Shown: piece by piece, positions 25,533 through 34,790 of the stretch
How positions within the stretch are numbered: position 1 is the stretch's first letter
Layout of the letters: each line of letters starts with the position of its first letter
Source of the DNA: CAVVXN01 sp963772585
GTDB lineage: Bacteria; Planctomycetota; PLA2; JAEUHO01
Assembly (NCBI GenBank): GCA_963772585.1
Contig: CAVYXV010000002.1
Location: forward strand, 682,001-746,000
Length of the DNA stretch: 64,000 nucleotides
Direction: 5' to 3'
Notes under the pieces: model-generated
What the model saw: only the letters and a program-made list of their open reading frames with translations
The model's database searches: none
Told to the model about the DNA's origin: nothing
Made by a program: the position numbers and the translations under genes

Positions 25533-27500
25533 GTGAGTCGAAAGGCGGACCTCCTGCTGCTCCTGGGACTGCTGTTCCTCGCCGGCGTCGCCGGGGTGGG
25601 CTTCACCTCCCTGGGCGTGGACCGCGAGAACCGGAGCATGCGGTCCGAGCACACGGCCCAGGCCGAGGCGGAGGCGCTCCGCGAGAAGGCGTTCGGGGCG
25701 GGGAGATCCCTGCTGTTCATGCTGGAGCCCCTGCGCCCGGGGTTGATCGACCCGGTTCGGGACCCCTCCGTCCCGACCTGGATCGAAGGGCTGCGCGGCC
25801 TCGACGCCGTCGAGCGGGTCGCAGTGCTGCCCCAGAGCGGCACGAACGCCCTGTACCTCGTGGTCACGATCGAGGAAGCGGAAGGGGGGCGGTTCTTCGA
25901 TCGCGTCCAGGCGACCGTGGACCAGGCGTTGGCCCACCTCCCGGCGGGCTACCACTTCCACGCGACGGGACAGGCGCTGGGGGAGTTGGCGATCTCCAGC
26001 GCGATGACGGAGGAACTGGGGCGCATCGTCCCCATCCTGCTCGCCGCGTTGTTCGTCCTGCTGTGGGCGACCTACCGCCACGTGTCGCTCGCGGTGGGAA
26101 CCCTGGCCTCGGCGCTGCTCGGGATCCTCGTGCTCGGCGGCATCCAGTGGCTGCTCGGCCTGGAGGTGGACCCGATCACATCCCTGCTTCCGCCGGTCCT
26201 GCTCACCGTGGGCGTGGCGGGGTCCGTCCACCTGATCGAGGCCTTCCTGAAGCTCCGCGCGAGCGGTCGGGACGCCTACGACGCCGTGCGGCAGGCGGTC
26301 CGCGAGCTCGTGCGACCGGCCGCGCTCACGATCAGCACCACGGCCGCGGGCTTCCTCGCCCTCGCGTGGAGCCCCATCCCCGCGGTCCGCGACTTCGGCC
26401 TGCTCGCCGCGCTCGGCGTGAGCCTCACGTGCGGCCTCACGTTCCTGTGGCTTCCCGCCTTCCTGCGCGTGTTCGCCGGGCGTCCGTCCTTCGCCCGGAT
26501 CCGACCGCGGGGAGCGCCGTGGCGGCACGTGGCGGGGGGCCTCGCCCTGTGGCTGTCCCGTCACGCGCGCGCCGTCACGGTGAGCGGTACGCTCCTCGTC
26601 CTGCTCTTCGCCTGGCAATGGACCGGCCTCTCCATCGACACGGAGCCCTTGCGCCTGCTGCCGGAGCGCCACCCGTTCCGCCGGGAGACGGAGCGGGTCG
26701 CGCTCGCCCTCGGCGGCGTCGCGAGCTTCGACGTGCTCCTGCCCGGAGGCGTCGCCTCCGGGGCGTCGACCGCCGTCGACGCCCTGCGCCGGGACCTCGC
26801 CCGCGAGCCGCTGGTCGCCGACGTCCTCGGGCTGCCCGAGCGCGCGCCCTCGGGCCTCGGGCGCCAGCGCGTGCTGCTTCGCCCGTCGGGCACGGGCGAG
26901 CGAGCGCGGCTGTTCTCGCGCGTCGAGGACCGCGCGCGCACCCTCGGCTGGAAGGGCGCCGTCACGGCCGGCCCTCCGGTGATCGAGGCGAAGGACTCCA
27001 ACGACCTCGTGGCCGCGCAGCTCCGCAGCATGGGCATCACCCTGCTGTTCCTGGGAATCGCGATGGCCATCGGTCTCCGCTCGCTGCGGCTCGGCCTGCT
27101 CGGGCTGATCCCCAACGTCGTGCCCGCCGTCCTCCTCTACGGAGGCCTGTCGCTGGCCGGACGACCGCTGTCCGTCGGGTCCGCCATGATCGGGTCCGTG
27201 CTGCTCGGGCTGACCGTGGACGACTCGATCCACTTCCTCTACCGCTACCGCGAGGCGCGGAAGCGCGGGTCGAGCCGACGGATCGCCACCGCCCGGAGCT
27301 TCCGCATCGCCGGGCGCGCGCTGCTCGTGACCACGCTCGTCGAAGCGCTCGGCTTCCTCGTCTGCATCGTCGGGTCGCTGGAGTCCAGCCGAGAATTCGC
27401 CGTGCTCTCCTCGAGCACGATGGCCGTCGCGCTGGCGGCCGACGTGATCTTCCTCCCCTCGCTGCTGCTGGGCGCCGCCCCGAGGCCGGCGCGATCGTGA
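25533..27500 (+). CDS. MMPL/RND family transporter
   Basis: About 655 residues with the RND lipid-exporter layout: one helix at residues 7-25, a periplasmic loop, five helices (about residues 175-330), a second single helix near 355, another loop, and a final helix group (about 495-650). The intramembrane motif GLTVDDSIHFLYRYREARKR is typical of MMPL and HpnN-like proteins. These export hydrophobic lipids or polyketides using the proton gradient. GTG 25533 starts the first helix; the ribosome site is weak. Its stop overlaps the next gene's GTG. It is probably the exporter for the type III PKS product. Confidence 0.9.
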   Translation: MSRKADLLLLLGLLFLAGVAGVGFTSLGVDRENRSMRSEHTAQAEAEALREKAFGAGRSLLFMLEPLRPGLIDPVRDPSVPTWIEGLRGLDAVERVAVLPQSGTNALYLVVTIEEAEGGRFFDRVQATVDQALAHLPAGYHFHATGQALGELAISSAMTEELGRIVPILLAALFVLLWATYRHVSLAVGTLASALLGILVLGGIQWLLGLEVDPITSLLPPVLLTVGVAGSVHLIEAFLKLRASGRDAYDAVRQAVRELVRPAALTISTTAAGFLALAWSPIPAVRDFGLLAALGVSLTCGLTFLWLPAFLRVFAGRPSFARIRPRGAPWRHVAGGLALWLSRHARAVTVSGTLLVLLFAWQWTGLSIDTEPLRLLPERHPFRRETERVALALGGVASFDVLLPGGVASGASTAVDALRRDLAREPLVADVLGLPERAPSGLGRQRVLLRPSGTGERARLFSRVEDRARTLGWKGAVTAGPPVIEAKDSNDLVAAQLRSMGITLLFLGIAMAIGLRSLRLGLLGLIPNVVPAVLLYGGLSLAGRPLSVGSAMIGSVLLGLTVDDSIHFLYRYREARKRGSSRRIATARSFRIAGRALLVTTLVEALGFLVCIVGSLESSREFAVLSSSTMAVALAADVIFLPSLLLGAAPRPARS

Positions 27501-28756
27501 TCCGCGCCGGGCCCTCGCCCGCGCCCTACGACGTCGCCATCGTCGGCGGCGGACCGGCGGGAAGCCACCTGGCGCTCCGGCTCGCGCGTCGCGGACGACG
27601 CGTGGCGCTGATCGAGGCGCGCACCTTCCCGCGACCGAAACCGTGTGGGGAGTTCATGAGCCCCGCGTGCCTCGACCTGCTGGAGGAGTTGGGGCTTCTT
27701 CGGCCCGTGCTCGCGGCCGGCGCCTGCTCGATCTCGCGGATGGAGCTCCATGGCTTCGGACGGCTCGCCCGCGGCCGTTACCTCGACGCCCGTCTCCGCC
27801 ACGGCCGCACGGTGCGGGGCCTCGCGCTCCGCCGGGAGGTGCTCGACGAGATCTCGCTTCGGGCAGCGGCGCGGCATCCGTCGGTCACCCTCTTCGAGGG
27901 CCGTCGCGTCGCGCGACTGCTCCGCGACGCGGAGGGGATGGTCGGCGGGGTGCTCCTGGACGTACGACGCGGCGTAGAGGAGCGCGTGGGCGCCGCTTTC
28001 ACCGTGGGCGCGGACGGCCTCCGAAGCGTCGTGGCCAGGGCTCTCGGCGCGCGCCGGACCGACGACGCGCGGGCGAAGAAGCTGGCCTTCGTATGGCGGT
28101 TCGCGGGTGTCGTGCCTCAGCCCTTTGCCGAAGTGCACTTCGTGGACGGCGGCTACCTGATCGCGGCACCGGTGGACGGGGGTCTCCTCACGCTCAACCA
28201 CATCGTCGAGCGGTGCAGATGGACGGGTTCCACGGACAAGCTCGCGTTCCTGCGCGCGCACCTCCGCCAGGCCCCCCGGCTGGAGACCAAGCTGCGCACG
28301 GCCACCGTCGTCGGCCGCGTGCTCACGACCGGTCCCCTGGCAGCGGCCACGCGCGAGCAGACGTTCGACGGGGCCGCCCTCGTGGGCGACGCGTGCGGGT
28401 TCGTCGATCCCCTGACGGGTGAGGGGCTCTACTACGCCATGCGCGGGGCCGCGCTGCTGGCGCCCGTGCTGGACGCGGCCCTCGCCGAGGGACGGCGCGA
28501 CCGGGGCGCGCTGCGGGCTTACGCGTGGGCGCGCCGCCGGGAGTTCGGCCCGCGCACCGCGCTGGCGCGCGGCCTTCAGCGCTTGGTCGGGAATCCGCCC
28601 CTGGCCGGCCGCATCCTGGGTGCGCTGGGTGATCGCCCGGGTCTCATGGACCTCCTGCTCACGGTGACCGGCGACGCCATCTCCCCCCTTCGCGTCCTCC
28701 AACCCCGCGCGCTCCTGGCCGCCCTCCGCCGCTCGCCCGATGCGGGGATACGCTGA
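27497..28756 (+). CDS. FAD-dependent oxidoreductase (geranylgeranyl-reductase-like)
   Basis: A 419-residue flavoprotein of the PHBH/geranylgeranyl-reductase group. The dinucleotide-binding GGGPAG is at residues 17-22. The family motif PRPKPCGEFMSP follows, and FVDPLTGEGLYYAMRGA after GDACG contacts the flavin. Relatives hydroxylate aromatic rings or reduce prenyl chains, and such genes commonly accompany type III PKS genes in phenolic-lipid clusters. The start GTG overlaps the transporter's TGA (GTGA), so translation is coupled. The reaction cannot be fixed from sequence. Confidence 0.9.
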   Translation: MIRAGPSPAPYDVAIVGGGPAGSHLALRLARRGRRVALIEARTFPRPKPCGEFMSPACLDLLEELGLLRPVLAAGACSISRMELHGFGRLARGRYLDARLRHGRTVRGLALRREVLDEISLRAAARHPSVTLFEGRRVARLLRDAEGMVGGVLLDVRRGVEERVGAAFTVGADGLRSVVARALGARRTDDARAKKLAFVWRFAGVVPQPFAEVHFVDGGYLIAAPVDGGLLTLNHIVERCRWTGSTDKLAFLRAHLRQAPRLETKLRTATVVGRVLTTGPLAAATREQTFDGAALVGDACGFVDPLTGEGLYYAMRGAALLAPVLDAALAEGRRDRGALRAYAWARRREFGPRTALARGLQRLVGNPPLAGRILGALGDRPGLMDLLLTVTGDAISPLRVLQPRALLAALRRSPDAGIR

Positions 28757-28810
28757 TACGCTGAGCGGCTGCTGCCCCGTTCGGGCCTCTCCCCCACCAC
28801 GACGGACGCG

Positions 28811-30355
28811 ATGCGAAGACCCCTTCTGACCCTCGAGGGCAAGACCCGCCTCCTGTTTGGCGGCCTGGGACTGCTGCTGGCCATGGCCGCGACGCTAGCC
28901 GCTCTCGAGCTCCGTGCCATCGAGGTGGACGCGAGCCGGTTCGTCGAGGAGACGCGCGAGGCGCTGCTCTCGAACGATCTGCGTTCGCGGATCCGGGAAC
29001 TCGACACCCAGGTGCGGCACGATCCGGGTGCCTTCCTGAGCAGACCCGAGGACACGAAGGCGCTGCGGGCCTCCCTCGCCGAGTTCCGCCACTCCCTGCT
29101 CGAGTTCAGCCGCGGCTCGGCAGGTCGCGATCCGTCGCGAGGCGAACACCAGGCCGCGGAAGACCGCCTCGTCCGACACATCCTGGAGGATCTGCAGTCC
29201 ATCGAGGGCACGCTCGCGGGCGTCCCGGACGGGAGGAACGCGGCGATGGCCGACGCGGGGCACGGCCATCCGGCCACCGTCTCCGACAGTCTGGAGGACG
29301 CCCTGCGGTACGCACAGGTCCTCGACCGCGAGACGCGGGAGGAGGCCGGGCTCGACAACTCCGACTTGAGCGTGCGGGCGGAGGGGGCGCGGTGGATGCT
29401 GTTGATCTCCCTCGTCCTGGCGGTCGCGGGCTTCTTCTGGATCAGCCGCTACTTCGTCCGGCACGTCGCCACACCCATCCTCGCGCTCAGGGACGGCGCC
29501 GAGCGGTTCGGCCGGGGCGACCTTGCCCACCGCCTTCCCGTAAAGCGTCGCGACGAGATCGGCGAGCTGGCCGCGAGCTTCAACGAGATGGCCGAACGCA
29601 TCGGAGAGGCGCAAGGCGAGCTCAGGGCGAGTCTCGCGGAGCGGACGCGCGACTTCTTCCGAGCTGCGCGCTTCGCGGACTTGGGCGTCCTGGCCGCCGG
29701 GCTGGCCCACGAGATCAACAATCCCCTCGCCTCCATCGCCACCTCCGCCGAGGGCCTCGAGCGCCGCGTCGCGCGCGGCGAACTGGACCCCGAAGAGGCC
29801 CGCGAGTACCTGCACACGATCGCCGCGGAGGCCTATCGCGCCAAGGGCATCACGGAACGCCTGCTGGCGCTGTCGAGGGCGGGCGACGGACAGCAGGGCA
29901 TGGTGGACCTGCGGCTGGTCTTGAGCCACCTGGAGACGATGTTCCGCCACCAGATCGAGAAGCGCGGGCTGCGGCTCCGCTTCGAGAGCTGCGAGGGATC
30001 CCCCTGGGTCCATGGGAACGCGGAGTCGTTCGTGCAGGTGTTCAGCAACCTTCTCCGCAACGCCGAGGACGCCAGTCCGCCCTCCGGGGAGATCGTGGTC
30101 CGGTGCGCGGCCACGGCGTCGGAGTGCCGGATCGAGGTCCTGGACCAGGGCCCGGGCGTCCCCGAGACGGAGCGCGAACGGATCTTCGACCCCTTCTACA
30201 CCACCAAGGCGCCGGGCAAGGGCACCGGCCTGGGCCTCGCCGTGGTCTCGAGCCTGCTGGAGGCGATGGGCGGGCGCATCGAGGTCGGCGATCGCGAGGG
30301 AGGCGGCTGCCGGTTCGCGGTCTACCCCGCTCCCGTACGGGAGCCCGCGGCATGA
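28811..30355 (+). CDS. Sensor histidine kinase, NtrB-like
   Basis: A 514-residue membrane kinase: helix at residues 13-33, a periplasmic sensor of about 160 residues, a second helix (196-212), and HAMP (about 213-270). HisKA has phospho-acceptor His300 in GLAHEINNPL, and HATPase_c has N-box NLLRNAEDA, DQGPGVP and GKGTGLGLAVV. All catalytic boxes look intact. ATG overlap (ATGA) with the response regulator shows tight coupling. It starts 54 bases after the oxidoreductase, after a short tandem repeat of ATACGCTG (28747-28762), so it may read through from the lipid operon. The signal sensed is unknown. Confidence 0.93.
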   Translation: MRRPLLTLEGKTRLLFGGLGLLLAMAATLAALELRAIEVDASRFVEETREALLSNDLRSRIRELDTQVRHDPGAFLSRPEDTKALRASLAEFRHSLLEFSRGSAGRDPSRGEHQAAEDRLVRHILEDLQSIEGTLAGVPDGRNAAMADAGHGHPATVSDSLEDALRYAQVLDRETREEAGLDNSDLSVRAEGARWMLLISLVLAVAGFFWISRYFVRHVATPILALRDGAERFGRGDLAHRLPVKRRDEIGELAASFNEMAERIGEAQGELRASLAERTRDFFRAARFADLGVLAAGLAHEINNPLASIATSAEGLERRVARGELDPEEAREYLHTIAAEAYRAKGITERLLALSRAGDGQQGMVDLRLVLSHLETMFRHQIEKRGLRLRFESCEGSPWVHGNAESFVQVFSNLLRNAEDASPPSGEIVVRCAATASECRIEVLDQGPGVPETERERIFDPFYTTKAPGKGTGLGLAVVSSLLEAMGGRIEVGDREGGGCRFAVYPAPVREPAA

Positions 30356-31698
30356 CCAAGCGCCTCGTCCTGCTCGTAGACGACGACGACACCCTGCGAC
30401 GCGTCCTCACGAAGGAGATCGAGGCGTTCGGCTACGCCGTCCGCTCCCTGCCGGATGCCGACGGCGTGGAGGAGGTCCTGAAGACGTCGGCGCCCGACGT
30501 CGCGCTCGTCGACCTCCGCTTGCCGGGCATGACCGGCATGGAACTCCTCGCCCGGCTGCGCTCCTGGGATGAGGACCTTCCCGTCGTCATGCTCACGGGA
30601 CACGGCTCCGTGCCGGAGGCCGTGCAGGCCATTCGCCTGGGCGCGTACGACTTCCTCGCCAAGCCCACCTCGCTGGACCAGCTGGAGCAGGTCCTGGGAC
30701 GCGCCTGCGAGCGCCACGATCTGGCGATGCGCGTGCGCGGGCTCACGCGTCTGGCGGCCGGCGACGACGGCGAGGAGACCGAGGGCGTGGGGCGCATCCG
30801 CGGCACCACCCCCGAGATCGAGGCACTCCGGGAGCAGATCCGACGCGTGGCGCCGGCGGAGGCGTCGGTCCTCATCCAGGGCGAGAGCGGCACGGGCAAG
30901 GAGCTCGTCGCCCGCGCGATCCACGCCGAGAGCCCACGGGCCGGGCAGGCCTTCGTCGTGATCCACTGCGGCGCGATCCCCGACGGGTTGGTGGAGAGCG
31001 AGCTGTTCGGACACGAACGCGGGGCGTTCACCGGCGCCTACCGCCGGCGCCCGGGGCTGCTCGAGGCCGCCGCGGGGGGCACCCTCTTCCTGGACGAGGT
31101 CGGGGAGCTGCCGCTGACCGTCCAACCAGCGCTCCTGCGCGTGCTCCAGTTTGGGGAGATCCGCCCGGTCGGCTCGCAGCGCACGCGCCACGTGGATGTG
31201 CGCATCCTCTCCGCGACCCACCGGGACCTCGAACAGGAGATCGAGGAAGGTCGCTTCCGGGAGGATCTCTACTATCGCCTCTCGCCGATCATCCTGCAGG
31301 TCCCCCCCCTGCGCGAGCGACGGGACGACATCCCTCTCCTGGCCCGCCACTTCCTGGAGCAGGACGCGCCGGACGGCGCCCACGAGCTGGGTGCCGCCGC
31401 CGAAGCCGCCCTCCGCGCCCTGGACTGGCCCGGCAACGTCCGCGAGCTCGAGAACGCGATGATCCGCCTGAGGACGCTGGCGCGCTCGGCACGGATCGGC
31501 GCGCAGGACGTCCAGGACCTCGTCGCGCGCCGCCGCAAGATGCGTGGCGAGAGCCTCCCCACGCTCTGCCTCGACGACCTCGAACGCCTCGCCGTACTGG
31601 AAGCCATGAAGCGTCACGGCGGCGACAAGCGCACGGCGGCTGCCGAGCTCGGCATCGCGCTGAAGACCCTCTACAACAAGCTCGCCCGGTACGGCTGA
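30352..31698 (+). CDS. Sigma-54-dependent response regulator, NtrC family
   Basis: A 448-residue activator: receiver domain with phospho-acceptor Asp54 (VALVDLRLPG), and a sigma-54 AAA+ domain with Walker A GESGTGKE at 177-184, GAFTGA at 224-229 for sigma-54 contact, and FLDEVGELP. The C-terminal Fis-type helix-turn-helix is GDKRTAAAELGIALKTLYNK. Everything needed for activity is present. It is translationally coupled to the kinase. Targets should have -24/-12 promoters; the only candidate I noticed in the window is before the Ntn hydrolase at 11198. Control of the neighbouring PKS locus is plausible but unshown. Confidence 0.95.
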   Translation: MTKRLVLLVDDDDTLRRVLTKEIEAFGYAVRSLPDADGVEEVLKTSAPDVALVDLRLPGMTGMELLARLRSWDEDLPVVMLTGHGSVPEAVQAIRLGAYDFLAKPTSLDQLEQVLGRACERHDLAMRVRGLTRLAAGDDGEETEGVGRIRGTTPEIEALREQIRRVAPAEASVLIQGESGTGKELVARAIHAESPRAGQAFVVIHCGAIPDGLVESELFGHERGAFTGAYRRRPGLLEAAAGGTLFLDEVGELPLTVQPALLRVLQFGEIRPVGSQRTRHVDVRILSATHRDLEQEIEEGRFREDLYYRLSPIILQVPPLRERRDDIPLLARHFLEQDAPDGAHELGAAAEAALRALDWPGNVRELENAMIRLRTLARSARIGAQDVQDLVARRRKMRGESLPTLCLDDLERLAVLEAMKRHGGDKRTAAAELGIALKTLYNKLARYG

Positions 31699-31795
31699 GG
31701 ACGAGGATCGGGCGGGACGGCCAGCCCGGCGCCCACGGGACGGCTCCTGCGCCCTCGACGCCGATCCGCTCGAGCGCTCCTCACGGGGCACGGCC

Positions 31796-33067
31796 TCAGT
31801 CCGCGGAAGGCTCCGCCTCCGGCGTGAACTCGGCGTGGATCTCGAAGCCCCGATCCCGGGCGGCCGCGCGCGCCTTCGAGGACACCTTGCCGGTGACGTA
31901 CAGCGTCCGGCTCGTGGCCGAACGCGCGAGCGCGGCGCCCGCCAGGGCGTCGAGCAGGCGCGGCCACTCGGCGGAGGCGTACACGGAGTCGTAGGGAAGG
32001 TAGGCGACGACCCGACCGTCCTCGCACCGCGCGAGGACGACGTGGAAGACGGCCTCCAACCGGTCGAAGCGGCCGTCTCGGTGCGTAGTCAGCAGCACGG
32101 CCTGCTGCTCCTGGTAGAGCGCGCCCACCTCGTTCGTCGCGGTCCGCGCCGCCTCGAAGAGCGCTTCGAGCCCCGCGACGCCGCCGAGCTGCTCCGCGGC
32201 GTGGGTGATGACGGTCTCATGGCGCGGCGACAGCGCATCGTCGAGGAGGAACGCCCTCGCGACGTCCGTCGGAATCCCCAGGCGCGCGAGCACGGCCGCG
32301 TTCTCCCTCTCGAGCTCGGCGGGCGTGTGGTCGCGGAGCAGCCTCCTTACGTCGGCCTGCCACCCCGTGACCGTGACCGCCATGAAGCCGACCACGGGCA
32401 GGGCGAGCGAGGCGACGTCCACCGTCAAGGTTCCGGCGGCGCGAGCACGCCCCACCCGGTCGAGGAAGGCCTGCACCTGCGGGTTCGTGGAGTAGACGTC
32501 GAGGTTGAGGGAGTCGGCCAGCTCGCGTTTCTGATCGCCACTGAGCGCCGTCTCCAGGGAGGGATCCTCGTAGGGGGAGCGGCGCCGTCCACCGAACGCG
32601 TCCTTGAGCCGCCCGAACGTCTTCCCCAGGCCCTTCCCGAGGCGCTTGGCCGAGTGGATCGGGTGGAGGACCAGTTCCACGGCCGCCGTCGGCAGCTGCG
32701 CGAGCGACGCCCCGATCGCCTTGAGCGCCTCCGGGGCGCCCCGCCTCTGCGTGACCCCGGCCAGGGTCTCCACCTCGTGCGCGCGGATCTCGAGGAGACG
32801 CCTCGATGTCACCGCGTACTCGCCGTAGGGACTCGTCATCCGGAACTGCGCGAGGAATCCCTGCGAGGTGACCGGCTCGAGGACTTCGTGATGCGGCCCC
32901 TTGCGCGCGGCATCCGGGAGGAGGCTCGACAACGCCAGGGCCGGCGGGGTCTCGACCGTCTCCTCCCCCGCCCGCAGGACGGGACCGAGGGTTCCGAGAA
33001 TCAAGACCACGCCCAGGACCCGCACGCGCGGTCCACGTCTCGTCCTGGGGCTCGATGCACGTCGCAT
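31796..33067 (-). CDS. Secreted protein of unknown function
   Basis: About 423 residues with a basic N-terminus and signal peptide (VRVLGVVLILGTLGPVLRAG). The middle contains LHPIHSAKRLGKGLGKTF and a stretch of helices, including the hydrophobic SLALPVVGFMAVTVTG. The C-terminus looks like a mixed alpha/beta domain. I recognise no family. ATG 33067 has GGAG six bases upstream and starts the signal peptide. It converges with the NtrC gene; no operon partner is evident. Confidence 0.7.
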   Translation of the reverse strand: MRRASSPRTRRGPRVRVLGVVLILGTLGPVLRAGEETVETPPALALSSLLPDAARKGPHHEVLEPVTSQGFLAQFRMTSPYGEYAVTSRRLLEIRAHEVETLAGVTQRRGAPEALKAIGASLAQLPTAAVELVLHPIHSAKRLGKGLGKTFGRLKDAFGGRRRSPYEDPSLETALSGDQKRELADSLNLDVYSTNPQVQAFLDRVGRARAAGTLTVDVASLALPVVGFMAVTVTGWQADVRRLLRDHTPAELERENAAVLARLGIPTDVARAFLLDDALSPRHETVITHAAEQLGGVAGLEALFEAARTATNEVGALYQEQQAVLLTTHRDGRFDRLEAVFHVVLARCEDGRVVAYLPYDSVYASAEWPRLLDALAGAALARSATSRTLYVTGKVSSKARAAARDRGFEIHAEFTPEAEPSAD

Positions 33068-33189
33068 GGCAGACTCCGATCCCTCCAGGAGCCTATCGCC
33101 CGCCACACGAGCGGCTCTCCTGCCGTGAACCGGATCTTGACCCGCATCTCCGCAGGGTCCGTGCGCCTGACGCCATGCCGTCCCTGGCC

Positions 33190-33540
33190 TCGCCGGGGGT
33201 GTGCCCGGCGGTTCTCTCTCGCGGCCACCGAGCCCTCCGCCCGCACCACGGTCGCCGGCCGCTACCGCGTCCGGGACGCATCCAGTGGCACGGTGTGTCC
33301 CCGCCCGTCGAGATCCACGCGGGCGAACCCCCTGCCTACGTCATGATCTCCGCCGTACGCCTCGGCGAGCCTCCGTGCTCGCGCTACGGCGGCTTCGTGG
33401 GCACCTCCGGCCGCGCTTCCGGACTCGCCTCCGGCCGTTGGCGCATCCGCGCGTCGTGTGAGTACGACGATCGCCGGTACGAAGGGACCATCGAGCTCGA
33501 GGGCAACAAAGAGGTCGAGCGGACGATCGGCGGCCCCTGG
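33190..33540 (+). pseudogene. Possible broken beta-domain gene fragment
   Basis: In the 553-base gap between two minus-strand genes, the plus strand shows protein-like text: ASGRWRIRASCEYDD and RRYEGTIELEGNKEVERTI. It is preceded in another frame by TTVAGRYRVRDASSG. This resembles a carboxypeptidase-regulatory-like beta domain with at least one frameshift and no start or signal peptide. Weak evidence; it could be chance. Confidence 0.25.
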
Positions 33541-33620
33541 GAGGCAGGCTCTCCGCATGGGTCCGCACGCCTCGATGGCCGGCGCGCAGGGGCAGAAGAC
33601 GTGGAGGGTCGATCGCCGCA

Positions 33621-34109
33621 TCAGTCGTCGAGCGCGCGCTGGCAGCAACGCTTGTACTTGAGGCCGGAGCCGCACGGACACGGGTCGTTGCGACCGATCT
33701 TGGGGGCCGCTCGCTTCTCCTGACGGACGCGGCCGGAGGCGCGCTCCCGGAAGGCGGGCGCGCTCGTGCGGACCTGTGCCCCGAGGGCCCGCCCGCCCGA
33801 GAGCCGCCCCACGTCCTCCAGGTCCGCCAGGAACGCGCCCACGAGGCCCGGGACGGCATCCCGGGCCGGAGAGGGAATGGCGAGGGAGGCCAGGTGATCC
33901 AGGAGCGCGTGGGCGACCTCGCCCCCTTCGATCGCGGCCGGGGCGGCGCCGGCATGGCACGCCCCCTCCATGAACGCCACGAGGATGGACGGAGCATCCC
34001 GGCCGACGCGCGCTACGTGTTCGGCGGCCGCCGGACGCTCCACGAAGTCCGAGATCCAGAGATCGATGGTATCGCGAACGTCGGGAGGCAGGGGATCGTG
34101 CGCGTGCAT
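33621..34109 (-). CDS. SEC-C metal-binding domain protein
   Basis: A 162-residue protein ending in the SEC-C zinc motif KIGRNDPCPCGSGLKYKRCC (CxC...CC ligands), as found at the C-terminus of SecA and in many small proteins. The N-terminal 110 residues are helical (VRDTIDLWISDFVERPAAAEHV, LLDHLASLAIPSP) and resemble UPF0149/YecA-type helical domains. Function is unknown; the tail probably binds zinc and may mediate ribosome or SecB contact. No ribosome site is clear; TAGGAT lies nine bases before ATG 34109. Confidence 0.85.
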   Translation of the reverse strand: MHAHDPLPPDVRDTIDLWISDFVERPAAAEHVARVGRDAPSILVAFMEGACHAGAAPAAIEGGEVAHALLDHLASLAIPSPARDAVPGLVGAFLADLEDVGRLSGGRALGAQVRTSAPAFRERASGRVRQEKRAAPKIGRNDPCPCGSGLKYKRCCQRALDD

Positions 34110-34190
34110 GCGGGAGGCATCCTACCCCGTGTCGTGGCCGGCCCGGATCCTCCCGCCTCGCCCCCCCACCCGCCGGGTCGGCCGCCGGCC

Positions 34191-34525
34191 TCATCCGCCG
34201 CCCAACGACCGCGACGAGCCCCGTGGTCTCCCACTCCGACACGGCGGGCGGCGACAACCCCTCGGGATCGGCCGGCTCGATCCTCGATCGAAGGCGCTGT
34301 GGAGGGGGTCGTCTTCCAGGACGCGATCCGCCAGCACGTGGCGAAGGCCGGTCACCCAGACGGTCGATTCACCGACGACTGCGATCGCAAAGCCGAGCAT
34401 CGGATCGTCGGCATGGCTCCACCCGAGGACCGCTGGGGCGATCACCCCGAGCGTGCCGACGACGATCATCGACCAACCGCCGGCCCGCTCCTGCTGGACC
34501 TTCCTCCGAAGCGGCTCTCATCCAT
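34191..34525 (-). pseudogene. Small two-helix membrane protein, apparent 1-nt frameshift
   Basis: ATG 34525 has GGGAGGG five bases upstream and reads MDESRF. The frame then goes wrong, while the next frame reads VQQERAGGWSMIVVGTLG and two membrane helices (IVVGTLGVIAPAVLGW; MLGFAIAVVGESTVWVTG). A single-base indel near 34505 would join them. The C-terminus is Arg/Ser-rich. It lies 22 bases after a tiny lipoprotein gene on the same strand. It may be a real gene with a sequencing error. Confidence 0.4.
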
Positions 34526-34547
34526 GGTCGCCCTCCCGGACGAGCCG

Positions 34548-34646
34548 TCACCGAGCGGGTGACGTCGACGGGGGCGAAGGGCTGTCGCCGCACGCCGCCG
34601 TGAGCGACAGCGCCGCGAGGACCGAGACGACGAGGAGCGGTCGCAT
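34548..34646 (-). CDS. Tiny lipoprotein (32 residues)
   Basis: ATG 34646 to a stop at 34548 encodes a signal sequence MRPLLVVSVLAALSLTAAC with lipobox LTAAC, leaving a mature lipopeptide of only 14 residues, Ser/Pro-rich. Size and build resemble entericidin-type lipopeptides, though no sequence match is claimed. It is followed by the small membrane ORF at 34525, so the two may form a mini-operon. It could also be a truncated lipoprotein gene. Confidence 0.4.
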   Translation of the reverse strand: MRPLLVVSVLAALSLTAACGDSPSPPSTSPAR

Positions 34647-34790
34647 GCGTTCTTGGACCCCGCGGACTTCCGCGCGTTCCCACGACCTTCGACCCGTCGG
34701 GCTCCCGGGGCGGAGCGCAGCCGGAGGAGGGCGGCGACGGACGACTTGCGCCCGTGGCGACGGCGCGCGCCCCCCGCTACGATGCGCGGC

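Noticed and set aside
25281..27233. N-terminal extension of the YceI ORF and the opposite long frames
   Set aside because: Antisense to the MMPL gene, low-complexity Arg/Glu/Gln/Gly text; the real YceI start is the anchor at 25280.
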